A stretch of 64,000 bases of DNA from Moraxella nonliquefaciens (GCF_001679005.1 NZ_LXTW01000023.1:18114-82113); one strand, 5' to 3'. Counted from the first letter of the stretch, positions 16,438-26,194 are shown. A program made the numbers and translations. Notes: a model not told the origin generated them from the sequence alone.

Positions 16438-17577
16438 TCACACACGCATGGGCATGACAACATACTGATAATTATGGTCATCGCCTACCTGATAAATACG
16501 TGTTGGGCTGGTTGGGTGTATCATTTCTAGGCAAATGTCTTCTTCTAGCACATTCAAAACAGCACGCAAATAGGACTCGTTAAAAGAAATCTCAATCGGC
16601 TCACCTGTGTAGTTAACCATCACCTCTTCTCTGGCCTCGTCTTGCTCACGGTTGGTTGAGATGACATCCACCGTCTCGCTTTTTGCAAAGTGTAACAACA
16701 CCCCAGGGGAATCTTTGGTATTTACCACGGCCACACGACGCAAGACCTCAATCATGTTATCTTTATTAAAAATGGCAATTTTATCATTATTAACTGGCAT
16801 GACACGACGGTAGTCAGGGAATTTACCCTCAATAAGACGGGCTGTCAAAGATATCATCATTTGCCCAAAGTTTAAATTAACGGTCAAAAAGTCATCATCA
16901 AAACCTAAGGTAACCATCTCGCCATTTTCTTCGGTGCTTTTAAGTAGGTCAGTTAAGAGTTTTTCTAGACCACTGACCGCCTTACCAGGGATGATGACTT
17001 TAATCTCATCATGACTGTCTGCCAAACTCTGGTACGCTACTGCCAAACGATGTCCATCGGTTGCCACCGCGGTTAATTTATCATCTTCAATCTCAAAGAG
17101 CAGTCCTGTTAAGTAGTGACGCACATCTTGGGTTGCCATGGCAAAACGAGTGTGTTTAATGAGATTAAAAAGTGCATCTCGTCCGATTTTGACAAGTTTA
17201 TCTGAATGTGGTTCGCCAATGCTTGGGTAATCCTGAGCAGGTAGGGTACTAAGCATGTACTTACCTTTGCCACTGGTGATATGACAGCGACCGTTCGCCA
17301 CTTCAATGCTAACCATGTTATCAGGCAGGGCTTTGCAAATGCCAAAGAACTTATCTGCGGCGATGGTTACCGCGCCTACCGTCACACACGCACCATCAGG
17401 CAAGCTAATAACATTGGTCAACTCCACATCCAAATCAGATGCGGTCAAAGTCAGACTTTGTGGTTTTAGCACCAGTTTTAGGTTGCCCAAAATCGTCATT
17501 TGATGATGGTTGTCCACCGCATCAATGATGAGTGTAATGGCTTTGATAAGTAAGGTTTTATCAATGACTAATTTCAT
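16438..17577 (-). CDS. dnaN: DNA polymerase III beta sliding clamp
   Basis: Ring-forming processivity clamp, 379 residues with the usual three-domain length (E. coli 366). Family features are the start MKLVIDKTLLIKAI, the internal FPDYRRVMP segment that precedes the hydrophobic pocket residues, and the C-terminal QYVVMPMRV, equivalent to the MPMRL end that lines the clamp-binding groove. It follows dnaA by 118 bp and precedes recF by 10 bp on the same strand. Confidence 0.97.
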   Translation of the reverse strand: MKLVIDKTLLIKAITLIIDAVDNHHQMTILGNLKLVLKPQSLTLTASDLDVELTNVISLPDGACVTVGAVTIAADKFFGICKALPDNMVSIEVANGRCHITSGKGKYMLSTLPAQDYPSIGEPHSDKLVKIGRDALFNLIKHTRFAMATQDVRHYLTGLLFEIEDDKLTAVATDGHRLAVAYQSLADSHDEIKVIIPGKAVSGLEKLLTDLLKSTEENGEMVTLGFDDDFLTVNLNFGQMMISLTARLIEGKFPDYRRVMPVNNDKIAIFNKDNMIEVLRRVAVVNTKDSPGVLLHFAKSETVDVISTNREQDEAREEVMVNYTGEPIEISFNESYLRAVLNVLEEDICLEMIHPTSPTRIYQVGDDHNYQYVVMPMRV

Positions 17578-17695
17578 AAAAATCCTTCATGCTTATAAAA
17601 AATAACATATCTGTATTTGTGTATTATAACAAAGTTCACACAGCATTTCATGACAATACACGCACAAACTTCATAGCCATGATAAACCTTTATCA

Positions 17696-19243
17696 TCAGG
17701 CAAATTCAAGCGTGGCAAGCAAAGCTTGATAGTCTTTTTCCACCGATGATTCTACTGCTCGCAGTTCACTGATTTTTTCACAAGCATGTATGACCGTGGT
17801 ATGGTCTCGCCCACCAAATACCTGCCCTATCTCAGGAAAGCTGTCTTGGGTTAGCTCACGCACCAATGCCATCGCCATCTGACGGGGGCGGGCAATATTA
17901 CGAGCCCTCTTTTTACCAATCAAATCTTTAACCGATACGCCATAATACTCTGCCACCAAATCACGAATGTTCTCTGCATTGACCGCACGGGCACGAGCCT
18001 CAATACGGTCTTTGATGGCATAACGTACCAGTGAAAGCGTCACCTCACCACCCACCAACAGGGCATTGGCACGCACTTGATTTAATGCCCCCTCCAATCG
18101 GCGAACATCAGGGGGCATATTTTGTGCCATAAAAATCGCACAATCTTTGGGCAATTCCATGCCAAGCAGGCTTGCCTTTTTTTGTAAAATTTGCATACGC
18201 ATTTCAATGTCAGGCGGTTCAATGGCAAGCGACAACCCTCCTTCAAAACGTGATAAAAAACGTGTATCAAAATCCTGCATTTGTGATGGCGGTCTGTCGG
18301 ATGCCAAAATTAGCCGTTTATCACCTTTGGTAAATTCGCCAAATAGTAACATCAAAAACTGCGACACTTTTGGGCCGTTTTTGTTATTAATCATATGCAC
18401 ATCATCAACGATGAGCAAATCCGCTTGACAGATACGCCGAAGCAAAGAATCTGCCCCACCCTCACCCCCACGCAAGGCATTAATGGTCACCTTAAAAAAC
18501 TGGTCTTTGCTAAAATAACACACCAAAAGCCCTGCGCGTTCATAGCGATGAGCCACCGCATGCATGAGATGGGTCTTACCCAGCCCCGATGAACCATAAA
18601 TAAAATACAAATGCGTGTCCTGTTTGGCGGTTTTATCGGTAAGATTTTTGGTCAACTCTTGGCAGGCGTTATATGCCAGCACATTAGATTTACCTTTGAC
18701 GAAATTTTCAAAGGTAAATCGTCCTTCTAAGGGCTGGCTCTCTTCAATACTGGTAGGTTTTTTAGGGGATTTTGATTTTTGTTTTTTTAAGGTTTTATCC
18801 ACCCTCTCAGTTTTTGGTGCAAGAGACATGACCCTAAGAACAACATCTGACACATTCTGACCACCACCACTTGCCAAACGTGCCACAACCGCACGGATTT
18901 TATCGTAATAATGCGTCTTAATGCGACGAATAAACACATCATTAATGGCAAACAGCACCAATGCATCTTTGGCAAATACAGGCTTTAAAGAACGTAACCA
19001 CTGATTAAGCTCGCTCTCTTTGAGTTCATGTTTTAGTTCAGACAAGCATGACTGCCAAAACAGCTCAGCATCAGCGTCATGTTTTTGAACATCATCAATC
19101 ACAGCATCATTTGCCAAATTTTCATCACCTCTTATGGCAACAACACCATCTTCACGACGAGCATCTGTATTATTACCTGTATCCATCTCATCAGCTAACA
19201 GATACTCTGGCATAATCTCATCAAACAGCGATATATTTTGCAT
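17696..19243 (-). CDS. dnaA: Chromosomal replication initiator DnaA
   Basis: AAA+ initiator that binds the DnaA boxes beside it and opens oriC. From the ATG at 19243 it has 515 residues. Domain I begins only near residue 57 (ELFWQSCLSELKHELKES), leaving an acidic, probably disordered N-terminal extension that most DnaA proteins lack. The AAA+ domain shows YGSSGLGKTHLMHAVAH (Walker A), LLIVDDVHMI (Walker B) and the sensor/arginine-finger region DTRFLSRFEGG. Domain IV ends with the DnaA-box-reading signature VFGGRDHTTVIHACEKI. The ribosome site before 19243 is weak, and no better in-frame ATG lies nearer domain I, so the extension may be real. Confidence 0.96.
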   Translation of the reverse strand: MQNISLFDEIMPEYLLADEMDTGNNTDARREDGVVAIRGDENLANDAVIDDVQKHDADAELFWQSCLSELKHELKESELNQWLRSLKPVFAKDALVLFAINDVFIRRIKTHYYDKIRAVVARLASGGGQNVSDVVLRVMSLAPKTERVDKTLKKQKSKSPKKPTSIEESQPLEGRFTFENFVKGKSNVLAYNACQELTKNLTDKTAKQDTHLYFIYGSSGLGKTHLMHAVAHRYERAGLLVCYFSKDQFFKVTINALRGGEGGADSLLRRICQADLLIVDDVHMINNKNGPKVSQFLMLLFGEFTKGDKRLILASDRPPSQMQDFDTRFLSRFEGGLSLAIEPPDIEMRMQILQKKASLLGMELPKDCAIFMAQNMPPDVRRLEGALNQVRANALLVGGEVTLSLVRYAIKDRIEARARAVNAENIRDLVAEYYGVSVKDLIGKKRARNIARPRQMAMALVRELTQDSFPEIGQVFGGRDHTTVIHACEKISELRAVESSVEKDYQALLATLEFA

Positions 19244-19396
19244 GGTGAAAACTCAACTTTAACGATTAACCCTAAGGCGTGTTCGCTCCTATGACAAACC
19301 TATGACAAAACCCATCATAAAACAAACAATGGTATGCCTGCTCTTAAATTTTTGCCTATCATACCACAAATTTGACATTTTTCAATGATAATTTCA

Positions 19397-19603
19397 TGTG
19401 GATAAGTATGTGGATAAGTATGTGGATAACAACAATAAAAAAATTTATTCACATTTTATACACAGGTTATCCACAGGCTTATCAACAATGTAAATATTTG
19501 ATTATTATAAAAAAACACTACTTATCAACAGAAATATGCAACCCTTATTATTATTATACTTATATTAATATAAATAATAAGGGAGTAAAAAACCTGTGGA
19601 TAA
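19397..19603. other. oriC: Chromosomal replication origin (oriC)
   Basis: Nine DnaA-box-like 9-mers lie in 207 bp between dnaA and rpmH. TGTGGATAA occurs at 19397, 19409 and 19421 (spaced 12 bp) and again at 19595. TTATTCACA is at 19445, TTATACACA at 19456, TTATCCACA at 19467, and TTATCAACA at 19479 and 19522. Between the last two boxes, 19540-19580 is almost pure A/T (ATTATTATTATAC and neighbours), a suitable unwinding element. Genes on both sides are transcribed outward. The rest of 19244-19879 holds the promoters of dnaA and rpmH and shows no other gene. Confidence 0.92.
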
Positions 19604-19722
19604 CTTCACTAAAACCTGATAATAATTTACTTTTAGCAAAAAATACAAGAGCATACAACAACCGTATGGCATGATAACACTGAAAAATTAACACCATCAA
19701 ACCATAATACCTAAAAAATATC

Positions 19723-19751
19723 TTGACTTAAAAATATCTTTTTAGTAGAAT
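19723..19751 (+). promoter_or_regulatory. rpmH promoter
   Basis: TTGACT (19723-19728), a 17-bp spacer, TAGAAT (19746-19751). The predicted start leaves a leader of about 120 nt before rpmH. Confidence 0.65.
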
Positions 19752-19879
19752 ATCTAGGTTTTTCACTAAATATTAATCATGACCACATTAATTGTTCTGA
19801 TAAGCACATGTTTGGTTAAATATCATCCATCACATAGATGGCTTCTGCAGAGCCTGTGATACAACCTTAAGGTATTATT

Positions 19880-20014
19880 ATGAAACGTACATTCCAACCT
19901 AGCGTTCTAAAACGCAAACGCACCCATGGTTTTCGTGCTCGTATGGCAACCAAAAATGGTCGTCAAGTCCTAGCACGTCGTCGTGCCAAAGGTCGCCATC
20001 GTTTGACCGTATAA
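19880..20014 (+). CDS. rpmH: 50S ribosomal protein L34
   Basis: 44-residue basic ribosomal protein, starting MKRTFQPSVLKRKRTHGFR and ending RRRAKGRHRLTV, full length for bL34. AAGG lies 7 nt before the ATG. It is the first gene rightward of oriC and is followed by a strong hairpin terminator before rnpA. Confidence 0.98.
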   Translation: MKRTFQPSVLKRKRTHGFRARMATKNGRQVLARRRAKGRHRLTV

Positions 20015-20080
20015 TCAAACACATCATCTGACAATCATTATCGGTAATTAACATTTTACTGATTATGAACTTAAAAGATT

Positions 20081-20107
20081 AAAAGCACTCTTTTGGGGTG
20101 CTTTTTG
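20081..20107 (+). terminator. Intrinsic terminator between rpmH and rnpA
   Basis: AAAAGCAC (20081-20088) pairs with GTGCTTTT (20098-20105), followed by TTG. It should limit read-through from rpmH into rnpA. Confidence 0.75.
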
Positions 20108-20202
20108 TTTACCTAACATTGCTTTATGATTTGTATTTTGGATAAGTGATTGACGAAACAAGTCAAGCCTTGTATGATAGTCTGATTTAACACGTTTATA
20201 CC

Positions 20203-20592
20203 ATGATAAATTCACAGCCTGGTGCAATACCATTGTCTTTTACCAAAGCAGAGCGTTTACTTCACCCCAATGAATTTAAACGAGTATTTGATAATCCCAT
20301 CAAAAAAATCCACTCAGAGCATCTGCTGTTATTTATCCAAACAGGCGTACCAGAGCAAACACAGGCACGTTTGGGACTTGCCATCACCAAAAAAAAGGTG
20401 AAACTTGCTGTCATGCGTAACCGCCTAAAACGTCTTAGTCGTGAGATCTTTCGCCACACCGCCCCCACACTCGGGTCTGTGGATGTGGTATTGATTGTTA
20501 AAAAAAGCTACGCAAAAAAGACTGACCTAAATGATGAGCTGACACACATTTTTGAAAAATTGGCCATACTTTTTCCAGCCATTTCAATCTGA
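20203..20592 (+). CDS. rnpA: Ribonuclease P protein component
   Basis: Protein subunit that assists the RNase P ribozyme in 5' maturation of tRNAs; 129 residues. It has the family core: RLLHPNEFKRVF near the N-terminus, RLGLAITKKKVKLAVMRNRLKR with the conserved RNR basic motif, and VDVVLIVKKSY. It sits between rpmH and yidD, the almost universal arrangement, and its stop is followed six bases later by the yidD ATG. Confidence 0.95.
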   Translation: MINSQPGAIPLSFTKAERLLHPNEFKRVFDNPIKKIHSEHLLLFIQTGVPEQTQARLGLAITKKKVKLAVMRNRLKRLSREIFRHTAPTLGSVDVVLIVKKSYAKKTDLNDELTHIFEKLAILFPAISI

Positions 20593-20598
20593 TTGGTC

Positions 20599-20913
20599 AT
20601 GTTTACTAAGTTTTTGCAATTTTTTGTCAAGTTTTATCAAAAAGCAATCAGTCCACTTATTCTTGCTCGTTGTCGCTATTACCCAACTTGTTCAGCGTAT
20701 GCTTATACTGCACTGACCATTCACACCGCACCAAAAGCCCTAATGCTCATCACAAAAAGAGTGCTGTCTTGCCATCCTTTTGGTGGTTATGGTGTTGATT
20801 TTGTGCCAGTACCATTATATCGTTATACCTTTGTGCCAGCGATTGTTTTACACCGTCATCCTTTAAAAGACCGCCATTCTTATCAAGTTCATCAAAGTCA
20901 TTTGGTCAAATAA
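20599..20913 (+). CDS. yidD: Membrane protein insertion efficiency factor YidD
   Basis: 104-residue protein starting MFTKFLQFFVKFYQKAISP, with an amphipathic N-terminus and the signature RCRYYPTCSAYAYTAL followed by SCHPFGGYGVDFVP. YidD helps YidC-dependent insertion at the inner membrane. The ATG at 20599 is preferred to the in-frame TTG at 20593 that abuts the rnpA stop. The C-terminal tail after FVPAIVLHRHPL is somewhat longer than in short YidD proteins. Confidence 0.93.
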   Translation: MFTKFLQFFVKFYQKAISPLILARCRYYPTCSAYAYTALTIHTAPKALMLITKRVLSCHPFGGYGVDFVPVPLYRYTFVPAIVLHRHPLKDRHSYQVHQSHLVK

Positions 20914-21079
20914 AATGTTCACTTAATCTAAGCGTTTTATGCTGATGAGTTAAATTTGCCCCAAATCAGCCAATCTCCATATTTGGAATTATTTACAAAA
21001 AAAGGGGGTATTTTTTGTTATTTTATTGTAAAATAGATCATTTTGTTTTCTATTTTAAACATTGCAAAGGCTAAAACTT

Positions 21080-22738
21080 ATGCAAAAGATTTTACGGACT
21101 TTAATTATTATTGCCATGCTCATCACCTCCTATCTGCTTGTGCTTGCGTGGCGAGATGATTATACCAATAAGCCTGTGAGTGTCAAACAACCTGTGGCAA
21201 CACAAGGGGTAAATGATGTGCCAAATGCCACTGGCGGTGATGTGCCAGTAGTGGGTGGCGCAACGCCTGTGATGGCATCTGATGTCAGTGGTGGCTTAAT
21301 TGATGTCTTAACCGATCGTTATGAGATTAAGATTAACCCTGTGGGTGGGGACATTGTTTATGCAGGGTTGAAGCAATATGATGCCACACTTGACAGTAGT
21401 GAGCGTTTTGCACTGTTAGAGAGTGAACAAGGTCGTACTTATGTTGCCCAATCGGGGCTGGCAGGACAAGATGGTATTGATACCAATGCTGGGCGTGCCA
21501 TTTATCAAAGTCCCAGAAGCAGCTATGACATGGCAGGCACAGCAGTACTGACAGTGCCACTCATCCACGAAAAAGATGGTATCACCATCACCAAAACTTA
21601 TACTTTTAAGGCCGGTGAGTACCCCATTAACGTGGCGTATAACATCAATAACACCTCTGATAAAGTATGGCAGGGTAACATGTATGCCCAATTAAAACGT
21701 GATGGCTCATCTGATCCTGGTCTTGATAACAAAGGCATGATGGGTATGCCAACCTATCTAGGTGGAGCGTGGGGCGTACCAAACGAGCCTTATAATAAAT
21801 TAAAATTTAAAAACTTCAATGATGCCAAGCTAAATGTCGTTAGTAATGATGGCTGGGTAGGAGTGGTTCAACACTACTTTGTCTCAGCATGGACACCGGG
21901 TAATTTTGATGGGCAATTTTATAGCCGTGAGAGTGGTGGCGAGCATTTTATTGGTTTTAATAGCCCCGCCATCGTCGTTCCTGCTGGCAAGCAGATGACC
22001 ATAGACGCCACACTTTATGCTGGTCCTAAGGTACAAGATGAGATGGCAGGGGTGGCAACAGGGCTTGAAAAAACGGTGGATTATGGCATTTTTTGGCCCA
22101 TTTCAAAGCCGATGTTCTTAATTCTTGAAGCTTTGCATAAAATCTTAGGTAATTGGGGTTGGGCGATTGTTGGACTGACCTTGATTGTTAAGATTGCTTT
22201 ATTTTGGCTGTCCAATAAAAGCTATGTGTCTATGGCAAAAATGCGTGCCATTGCCCCCAAATTAGAAGCCCTAAAAGAAAAACATGGCGATGACCGCATG
22301 GCGATGAGTCAGGCGATGATGCAGTTGTATCGTGATGAGAGGGTCAATCCCATGGCAGGCTGTTTGCCGATTTTGTTACAAATGCCGATTTTCTTGGGAT
22401 TATACTGGTGCTTGGTGGAGAGTGTGGAGCTGCGTCATGCCCCTTGGATTTTGTGGATTAAAGATTTATCCGCCATGGATCCATGGTTTATTTTGCCAAT
22501 CATCATGATGGCAACCATGTATGTTCAACAGCTTTTAAACCCACAACCAACCGATCCCATGCAAGCTAAGATGATGAAAATCATGCCACTCATTTTTGGG
22601 GTATTTATGTTATTTTTCCCAGCAGGTTTGGTACTGTACTGGACGGTAAACAATCTATTTAGCATGGCTCATCAGCAGTTTGTGAATAAACGTGTTGAAA
22701 AAGCTTATAACAAACCTGTTAAAGTACTGTCAGATTGA
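21080..22738 (+). CDS. yidC: Membrane protein insertase YidC
   Basis: Inner-membrane insertase that works with or without SecYEG; 552 residues from the ATG at 21080 (MQKILRTLIIIAM), preceded by AAAGGC. It has an N-terminal transmembrane helix, a large periplasmic beta-supersandwich domain (about 50-330) and the conserved five-helix C-terminal core (WPISKPMFLILEALHKILGNWGWAIV onward), including the cytoplasmic hairpin with KHGDDRMAMSQAMMQLY and NPMAGCLPILLQMPIF. It lies between yidD and mnmE as in most gammaproteobacteria. Confidence 0.97.
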   Translation: MQKILRTLIIIAMLITSYLLVLAWRDDYTNKPVSVKQPVATQGVNDVPNATGGDVPVVGGATPVMASDVSGGLIDVLTDRYEIKINPVGGDIVYAGLKQYDATLDSSERFALLESEQGRTYVAQSGLAGQDGIDTNAGRAIYQSPRSSYDMAGTAVLTVPLIHEKDGITITKTYTFKAGEYPINVAYNINNTSDKVWQGNMYAQLKRDGSSDPGLDNKGMMGMPTYLGGAWGVPNEPYNKLKFKNFNDAKLNVVSNDGWVGVVQHYFVSAWTPGNFDGQFYSRESGGEHFIGFNSPAIVVPAGKQMTIDATLYAGPKVQDEMAGVATGLEKTVDYGIFWPISKPMFLILEALHKILGNWGWAIVGLTLIVKIALFWLSNKSYVSMAKMRAIAPKLEALKEKHGDDRMAMSQAMMQLYRDERVNPMAGCLPILLQMPIFLGLYWCLVESVELRHAPWILWIKDLSAMDPWFILPIIMMATMYVQQLLNPQPTDPMQAKMMKIMPLIFGVFMLFFPAGLVLYWTVNNLFSMAHQQFVNKRVEKAYNKPVKVLSD

Positions 22739-22758
22739 TTGTTTATCAGTCCCAAACC

Positions 22759-22785
22759 AATCCGCCTTATTTGGGCGGATTTTTT
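22759..22785 (+). terminator. yidC terminator
   Basis: AATCCGCC (22759-22766) pairs with GGCGGATT (22774-22781), followed by TTTT. It separates yidC from mnmE. The 255-bp spacer beyond it is AT-rich and shows no gene. Confidence 0.8.
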
Positions 22786-23040
22786 AGGTGGAGTGGAGAA
22801 ATAAGACAAAATGAGTTGTGATTGATTTGATGTTATTAATATCAAATAAAAACATTCATAAAAAATTCACCGCCAAAAGCGACCCAAAACAAAACAATAC
22901 TTTGGATTATACGTTAAAAGCAATCATTAATCATTGCCTTTATGTTTTACCCATTGTGATGTGGTTTGTAATTTGGAACTTATGATAGCCAATTATTGGT
23001 AAATATGCTAAGATGATTCATTTATTTAGACAATTTAGTC

Positions 23041-24471
23041 ATGACAACAAAAACATCAGCTTCTGCCCAACAACCCACCATTGCTGCCATTGCCAGCCCT
23101 ATCGGTCAAGGTGGTGTGGGGGTAATTCGTCTGTCAGGTCGCACCGCTTATGCCATTGGCTGTGCCATGTCAGGTCAATCCGCTCTCACGCCACGCCACG
23201 CTCATTTCGCCAAATTTAAGAACAGTGCAGGGCAAATCATCGATGAGGGGATTATTATCTACTTTAAAGCCCCACATTCATTCACAGGCGAAGATGTGGT
23301 AGAGCTACAAGGACATGGCGGTATGGTCTTGCAAAACTTGTTGCTGTCTGTTTGTTTTGAACTTGGAGCAAGACAGGCGATGGCAGGTGAGTTTTCAATG
23401 CGTGCTTTTGAAAATGACAAAATTGATTTGGTGCAAGCTGAGGCGATAGCAGATGTCATTTCTGCAACCAGTGTCGCTCAGCTAAGCAGTGCCATGCGTT
23501 CACTCTCTGGTGATTTTTCCAAAAAAATCAATGAGCTATCCAATAAAATCACCAATATCCGCCTGTATGTAGAAGCCAGTATTGATTTTTCTGATGAAGA
23601 TGATGTGGTATTTTTATCAGATGGGGTGATTGAGTCCAACATTGATGAAATTTTAAATGCCATTGATGACATCTTGGTAACTGCCAAACAAGGGCAACTC
23701 TTGCGAGATGGGGTGCAGGTGGTGCTGGCAGGTCGTCCAAATGCAGGCAAGTCTAGCTTATTAAATTGCTTGGCAGGAACAGAACGTGCCATTGTTAGCA
23801 ACATTGCAGGAACGACACGAGATACACTCTCTGAGGTACTTGTATTGGATGGTTTGACCGTACATTTGACCGATACCGCAGGGCTTCGAGATGCCTGTGA
23901 TGAGGTAGAAAAAATTGGCATTGACCGTGCCAAATCTGCCGTCAAAGAGGCTGACATCCTACTCTTTGTTTATGATGTGAGTGGTGAGCGTGAGCCATTT
24001 GAACTTGCCAAAGAGTTATTTGCTGATATGATTGATGAGATTGGTGTGGAAAATTTTGAACGTAAATTAGTGATGATTGCCAATAAAGCTGATTTGTTGG
24101 ATGGCGTTCCACGTGAAACCATGCAAATCAACCAAAATACCCCCAATGTTTCATGTGAAACAATCAGTCAAATACAAGTCTCTTGTATCACAGGTCAAGG
24201 GCTTGATGAGTTGGTAGATTTACTAAAAAACAAAGTGGGATTTCATCCACCAGAAAATAGCCTAATTGCCCGTACTCGCCACATTGATGCCCTAAAACGT
24301 GCCAAATCTCATGCCATGGATGCTCATACTCAGCTTGTCGTTTATCAAGCGGTAGAGTTGGTAGCGGAGAGTCTAAGACTGTCGCAAATGGCATTGGGTG
24401 AGATTATAGGACAGATGACGGCGGATGATTTGCTTGGGCGGATTTTTTCAAGTTTTTGTATTGGAAAATAG
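23041..24471 (+). CDS. mnmE: tRNA modification GTPase MnmE
   Basis: GTPase that with MnmG forms the cmnm5 modification of wobble U34 in several tRNAs; 476 residues. N-terminal domain contains ASPIGQGGVGVIRLSG; the G domain has G1 GRPNAGKSSLLN (about 229-240), the G2/G3 segment IAGTTRDT and DTAGLRD, and G4 NKADLL. It ends in the required FCIGK. Two parS sites lie inside the part encoding residues 356-375, giving VPRETMQ and VSCETIS, in a linker of the helical domain where the sequence is free to drift. nrdR starts 9 bp downstream. Confidence 0.96.
   Translation: MTTKTSASAQQPTIAAIASPIGQGGVGVIRLSGRTAYAIGCAMSGQSALTPRHAHFAKFKNSAGQIIDEGIIIYFKAPHSFTGEDVVELQGHGGMVLQNLLLSVCFELGARQAMAGEFSMRAFENDKIDLVQAEAIADVISATSVAQLSSAMRSLSGDFSKKINELSNKITNIRLYVEASIDFSDEDDVVFLSDGVIESNIDEILNAIDDILVTAKQGQLLRDGVQVVLAGRPNAGKSSLLNCLAGTERAIVSNIAGTTRDTLSEVLVLDGLTVHLTDTAGLRDACDEVEKIGIDRAKSAVKEADILLFVYDVSGEREPFELAKELFADMIDEIGVENFERKLVMIANKADLLDGVPRETMQINQNTPNVSCETISQIQVSCITGQGLDELVDLLKNKVGFHPPENSLIARTRHIDALKRAKSHAMDAHTQLVVYQAVELVAESLRLSQMALGEIIGQMTADDLLGRIFSSFCIGK
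24105..24120. other. parS site 4 (in mnmE)
   Basis: CGTTCCACGTGAAACC; the CACGTG core is intact, with three differences from the 16-mer consensus. It encodes VPRET in MnmE. Confidence 0.65.
24147..24162. other. parS-like site 5 (in mnmE)
   Basis: TGTTTCATGTGAAACA, one core mismatch (CATGTG). It lies 42 bp from site 4 and encodes VSCET. Confidence 0.6.
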
Positions 24472-24480
24472 GAGAGTGAT

Positions 24481-24969
24481 GTGCATTGTCCGTTTTGTGC
24501 TGCCATAGATACCAAAGTGATTGACTCACGTCTTGCTGCCGAAGGGTCGCAGGTTCGTCGCCGCCGCCAATGCACTGAGTGTGGCGAGCGTTTTACCACT
24601 TTTGAGGTAATGGAGGTGGTTATGCCACGTATCATCAAAAACAATGGCTTGCGTGAACCTTATGATTATAACAAGCTTCGCCGTTCTATGGCGTTGCCCC
24701 TACAAAAGCGCCCTGTGAGTATTGACGAAATAGATACAATAGTACACCGAATAGAACAACGCCTACGCCAAACAGGGGAGCGTGAAGTATCTAGTAAAGT
24801 GCTTGGCGAGATTGTCATGGCGGAGTTAAAGGAGATTGATGATGTGGCATATGTTCGCTTTGCCAGCGTGTATCGGGACTTTCAGGATATAGAGGCCTTT
24901 AAAGCCGAACTTGAAAACTTCGCTCCCAAAGTGTGTCATGATGACTTGCAAGGAAAAAATCATGACTGA
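24481..24969 (+). CDS. nrdR: Transcriptional repressor NrdR
   Basis: Zinc-ribbon and ATP-cone repressor of ribonucleotide reductase genes; 162 residues. The zinc ribbon is MHCPFCAA with the second pair in QCTECGERFTTFE. The ATP-cone follows (PRIIKNNGLREPYDYNKLRRSM). The start is a GTG, with GGAG 6 nt upstream; no in-frame ATG precedes the conserved CPFC motif. Its stop overlaps the start of ribD by eight bases, a common pairing, so the two are probably translationally coupled. Confidence 0.95.
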   Translation: MHCPFCAAIDTKVIDSRLAAEGSQVRRRRQCTECGERFTTFEVMEVVMPRIIKNNGLREPYDYNKLRRSMALPLQKRPVSIDEIDTIVHRIEQRLRQTGEREVSSKVLGEIVMAELKEIDDVAYVRFASVYRDFQDIEAFKAELENFAPKVCHDDLQGKNHD

Positions 24970-26143
24970 TGTTTTGAACGCTTTAACCAATATTTTGCCC
25001 AATACGCTAAAATCTTGCCTAAGTCCCATCCTGCCTGATGATGAAAGGTTTATGATGATGGCATTAGATGAGGCCAAAAAAGGTGAATTTACCACTCGCC
25101 CAAATCCTGCGGTGGGCTGTGTTATTATTAAGAATAACTTAATAATAGGCAAGGGTTTTCATCCCAAAGCAGGTTTTCCCCATGCTGAGATATTTGCCTT
25201 GGCTGATGCTAAAAATAACGGTCAAAACACAGCAGGAGCAACCGTTTATGTTAGCTTGGAGCCGTGTAGTCATACAGGCAAAACACCGCCCTGTGTGGAC
25301 GCTCTGATCCACTCAGGGGTAACTCGGGTGGTGGTGGCTTGTGCTGACCCCAATCCACAGGTGGCAGGGTGTGGCATACAAAAGCTGTTGGATGCTGGTA
25401 TTAGTGTATCGCTTGGTGTGTGTCAAAAGCAGGCTTATGAACTAAATGCAGGCTTTTTAAAAGCAATGGCGACAGGTCTGCCCTTTGTCCGTTTAAAAAT
25501 GGGCATCAGCCTAGATGGACGCATTGCCATGCAAAATGGCGAATCCAAATGGATAACAGGCGAATTATCTCGCATGGATGTGCAAAGATTGCGTGCCAAA
25601 AGTGGAGCGATTATCACAGGTTCAGCAACCATCATCGCCGATGACCCTGCCCTAAATGTGCGTTTGTCTGATGTAGAGCTTGATAATATTGGTAAAACCG
25701 CCATACCACAGCCTAAGGTTGTAGTGATGGACAGAAGCCATCGCTTGGATTTTAAGGATTGGCAAATGGGTGATTGTTGGGGGGTAGATCAATTGCAGGG
25801 TCATAACCCACAATCGCATTATCAAGTACTCTCCTATGATAATACGATGATTTGGCATAATGATATTGCACCCTTGTTAAAATATTTGGTAGAAAAGTAT
25901 CGATGTTATGATGTACTTGTAGAGACAGGGGCGACTCTTGCCACCAGTTTTTTGAGTCAAAATTTGGTGGATGAACTGATTATTTATCAAGCTCCTTGCC
26001 TGCTTGGGGTAACCGCTCGCCCAATGTTTGGGGCAGAGATTAAGCGGTTGCAGGATAAATTTGATTTTACACTTATGAATGTAGAAAGGCTTGGCGATGA
26101 TATTAAAATGGTTTTTCATCCAAAAAACTTATCCACAGCTTGA
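24962..26143 (+). CDS. ribD: Riboflavin biosynthesis deaminase/reductase RibD
   Basis: Bifunctional enzyme for the second and third steps of riboflavin synthesis. From the ATG at 24962 (MTDVLNALTNIL, with AAGGA upstream) it is 393 residues. The deaminase domain (about 30-170) carries PNPAVGCVI, the zinc ligand HAEIFAL, and PCSHTGKTPPC. The reductase domain follows from FVRLKMGISLDGRIA, with ITGSATIIADDP and ETGATLATSF. The N-terminus is about 20 residues longer than in many homologues. The last codons overlap a TTATCCACA DnaA box (26129-26137). Confidence 0.95.
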   Translation: MTDVLNALTNILPNTLKSCLSPILPDDERFMMMALDEAKKGEFTTRPNPAVGCVIIKNNLIIGKGFHPKAGFPHAEIFALADAKNNGQNTAGATVYVSLEPCSHTGKTPPCVDALIHSGVTRVVVACADPNPQVAGCGIQKLLDAGISVSLGVCQKQAYELNAGFLKAMATGLPFVRLKMGISLDGRIAMQNGESKWITGELSRMDVQRLRAKSGAIITGSATIIADDPALNVRLSDVELDNIGKTAIPQPKVVVMDRSHRLDFKDWQMGDCWGVDQLQGHNPQSHYQVLSYDNTMIWHNDIAPLLKYLVEKYRCYDVLVETGATLATSFLSQNLVDELIIYQAPCLLGVTARPMFGAEIKRLQDKFDFTLMNVERLGDDIKMVFHPKNLSTA

Positions 26144-26178
26144 TTGCTAAAATATTTAACCTCAGATTTGACAAAAAA

Positions 26179-26194
26179 TGTTCCACGTGAAACT
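26179..26194. other. parS site 6 (intergenic)
   Basis: TGTTCCACGTGAAACT, two differences from consensus, between ribD and ribE. Confidence 0.7.
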
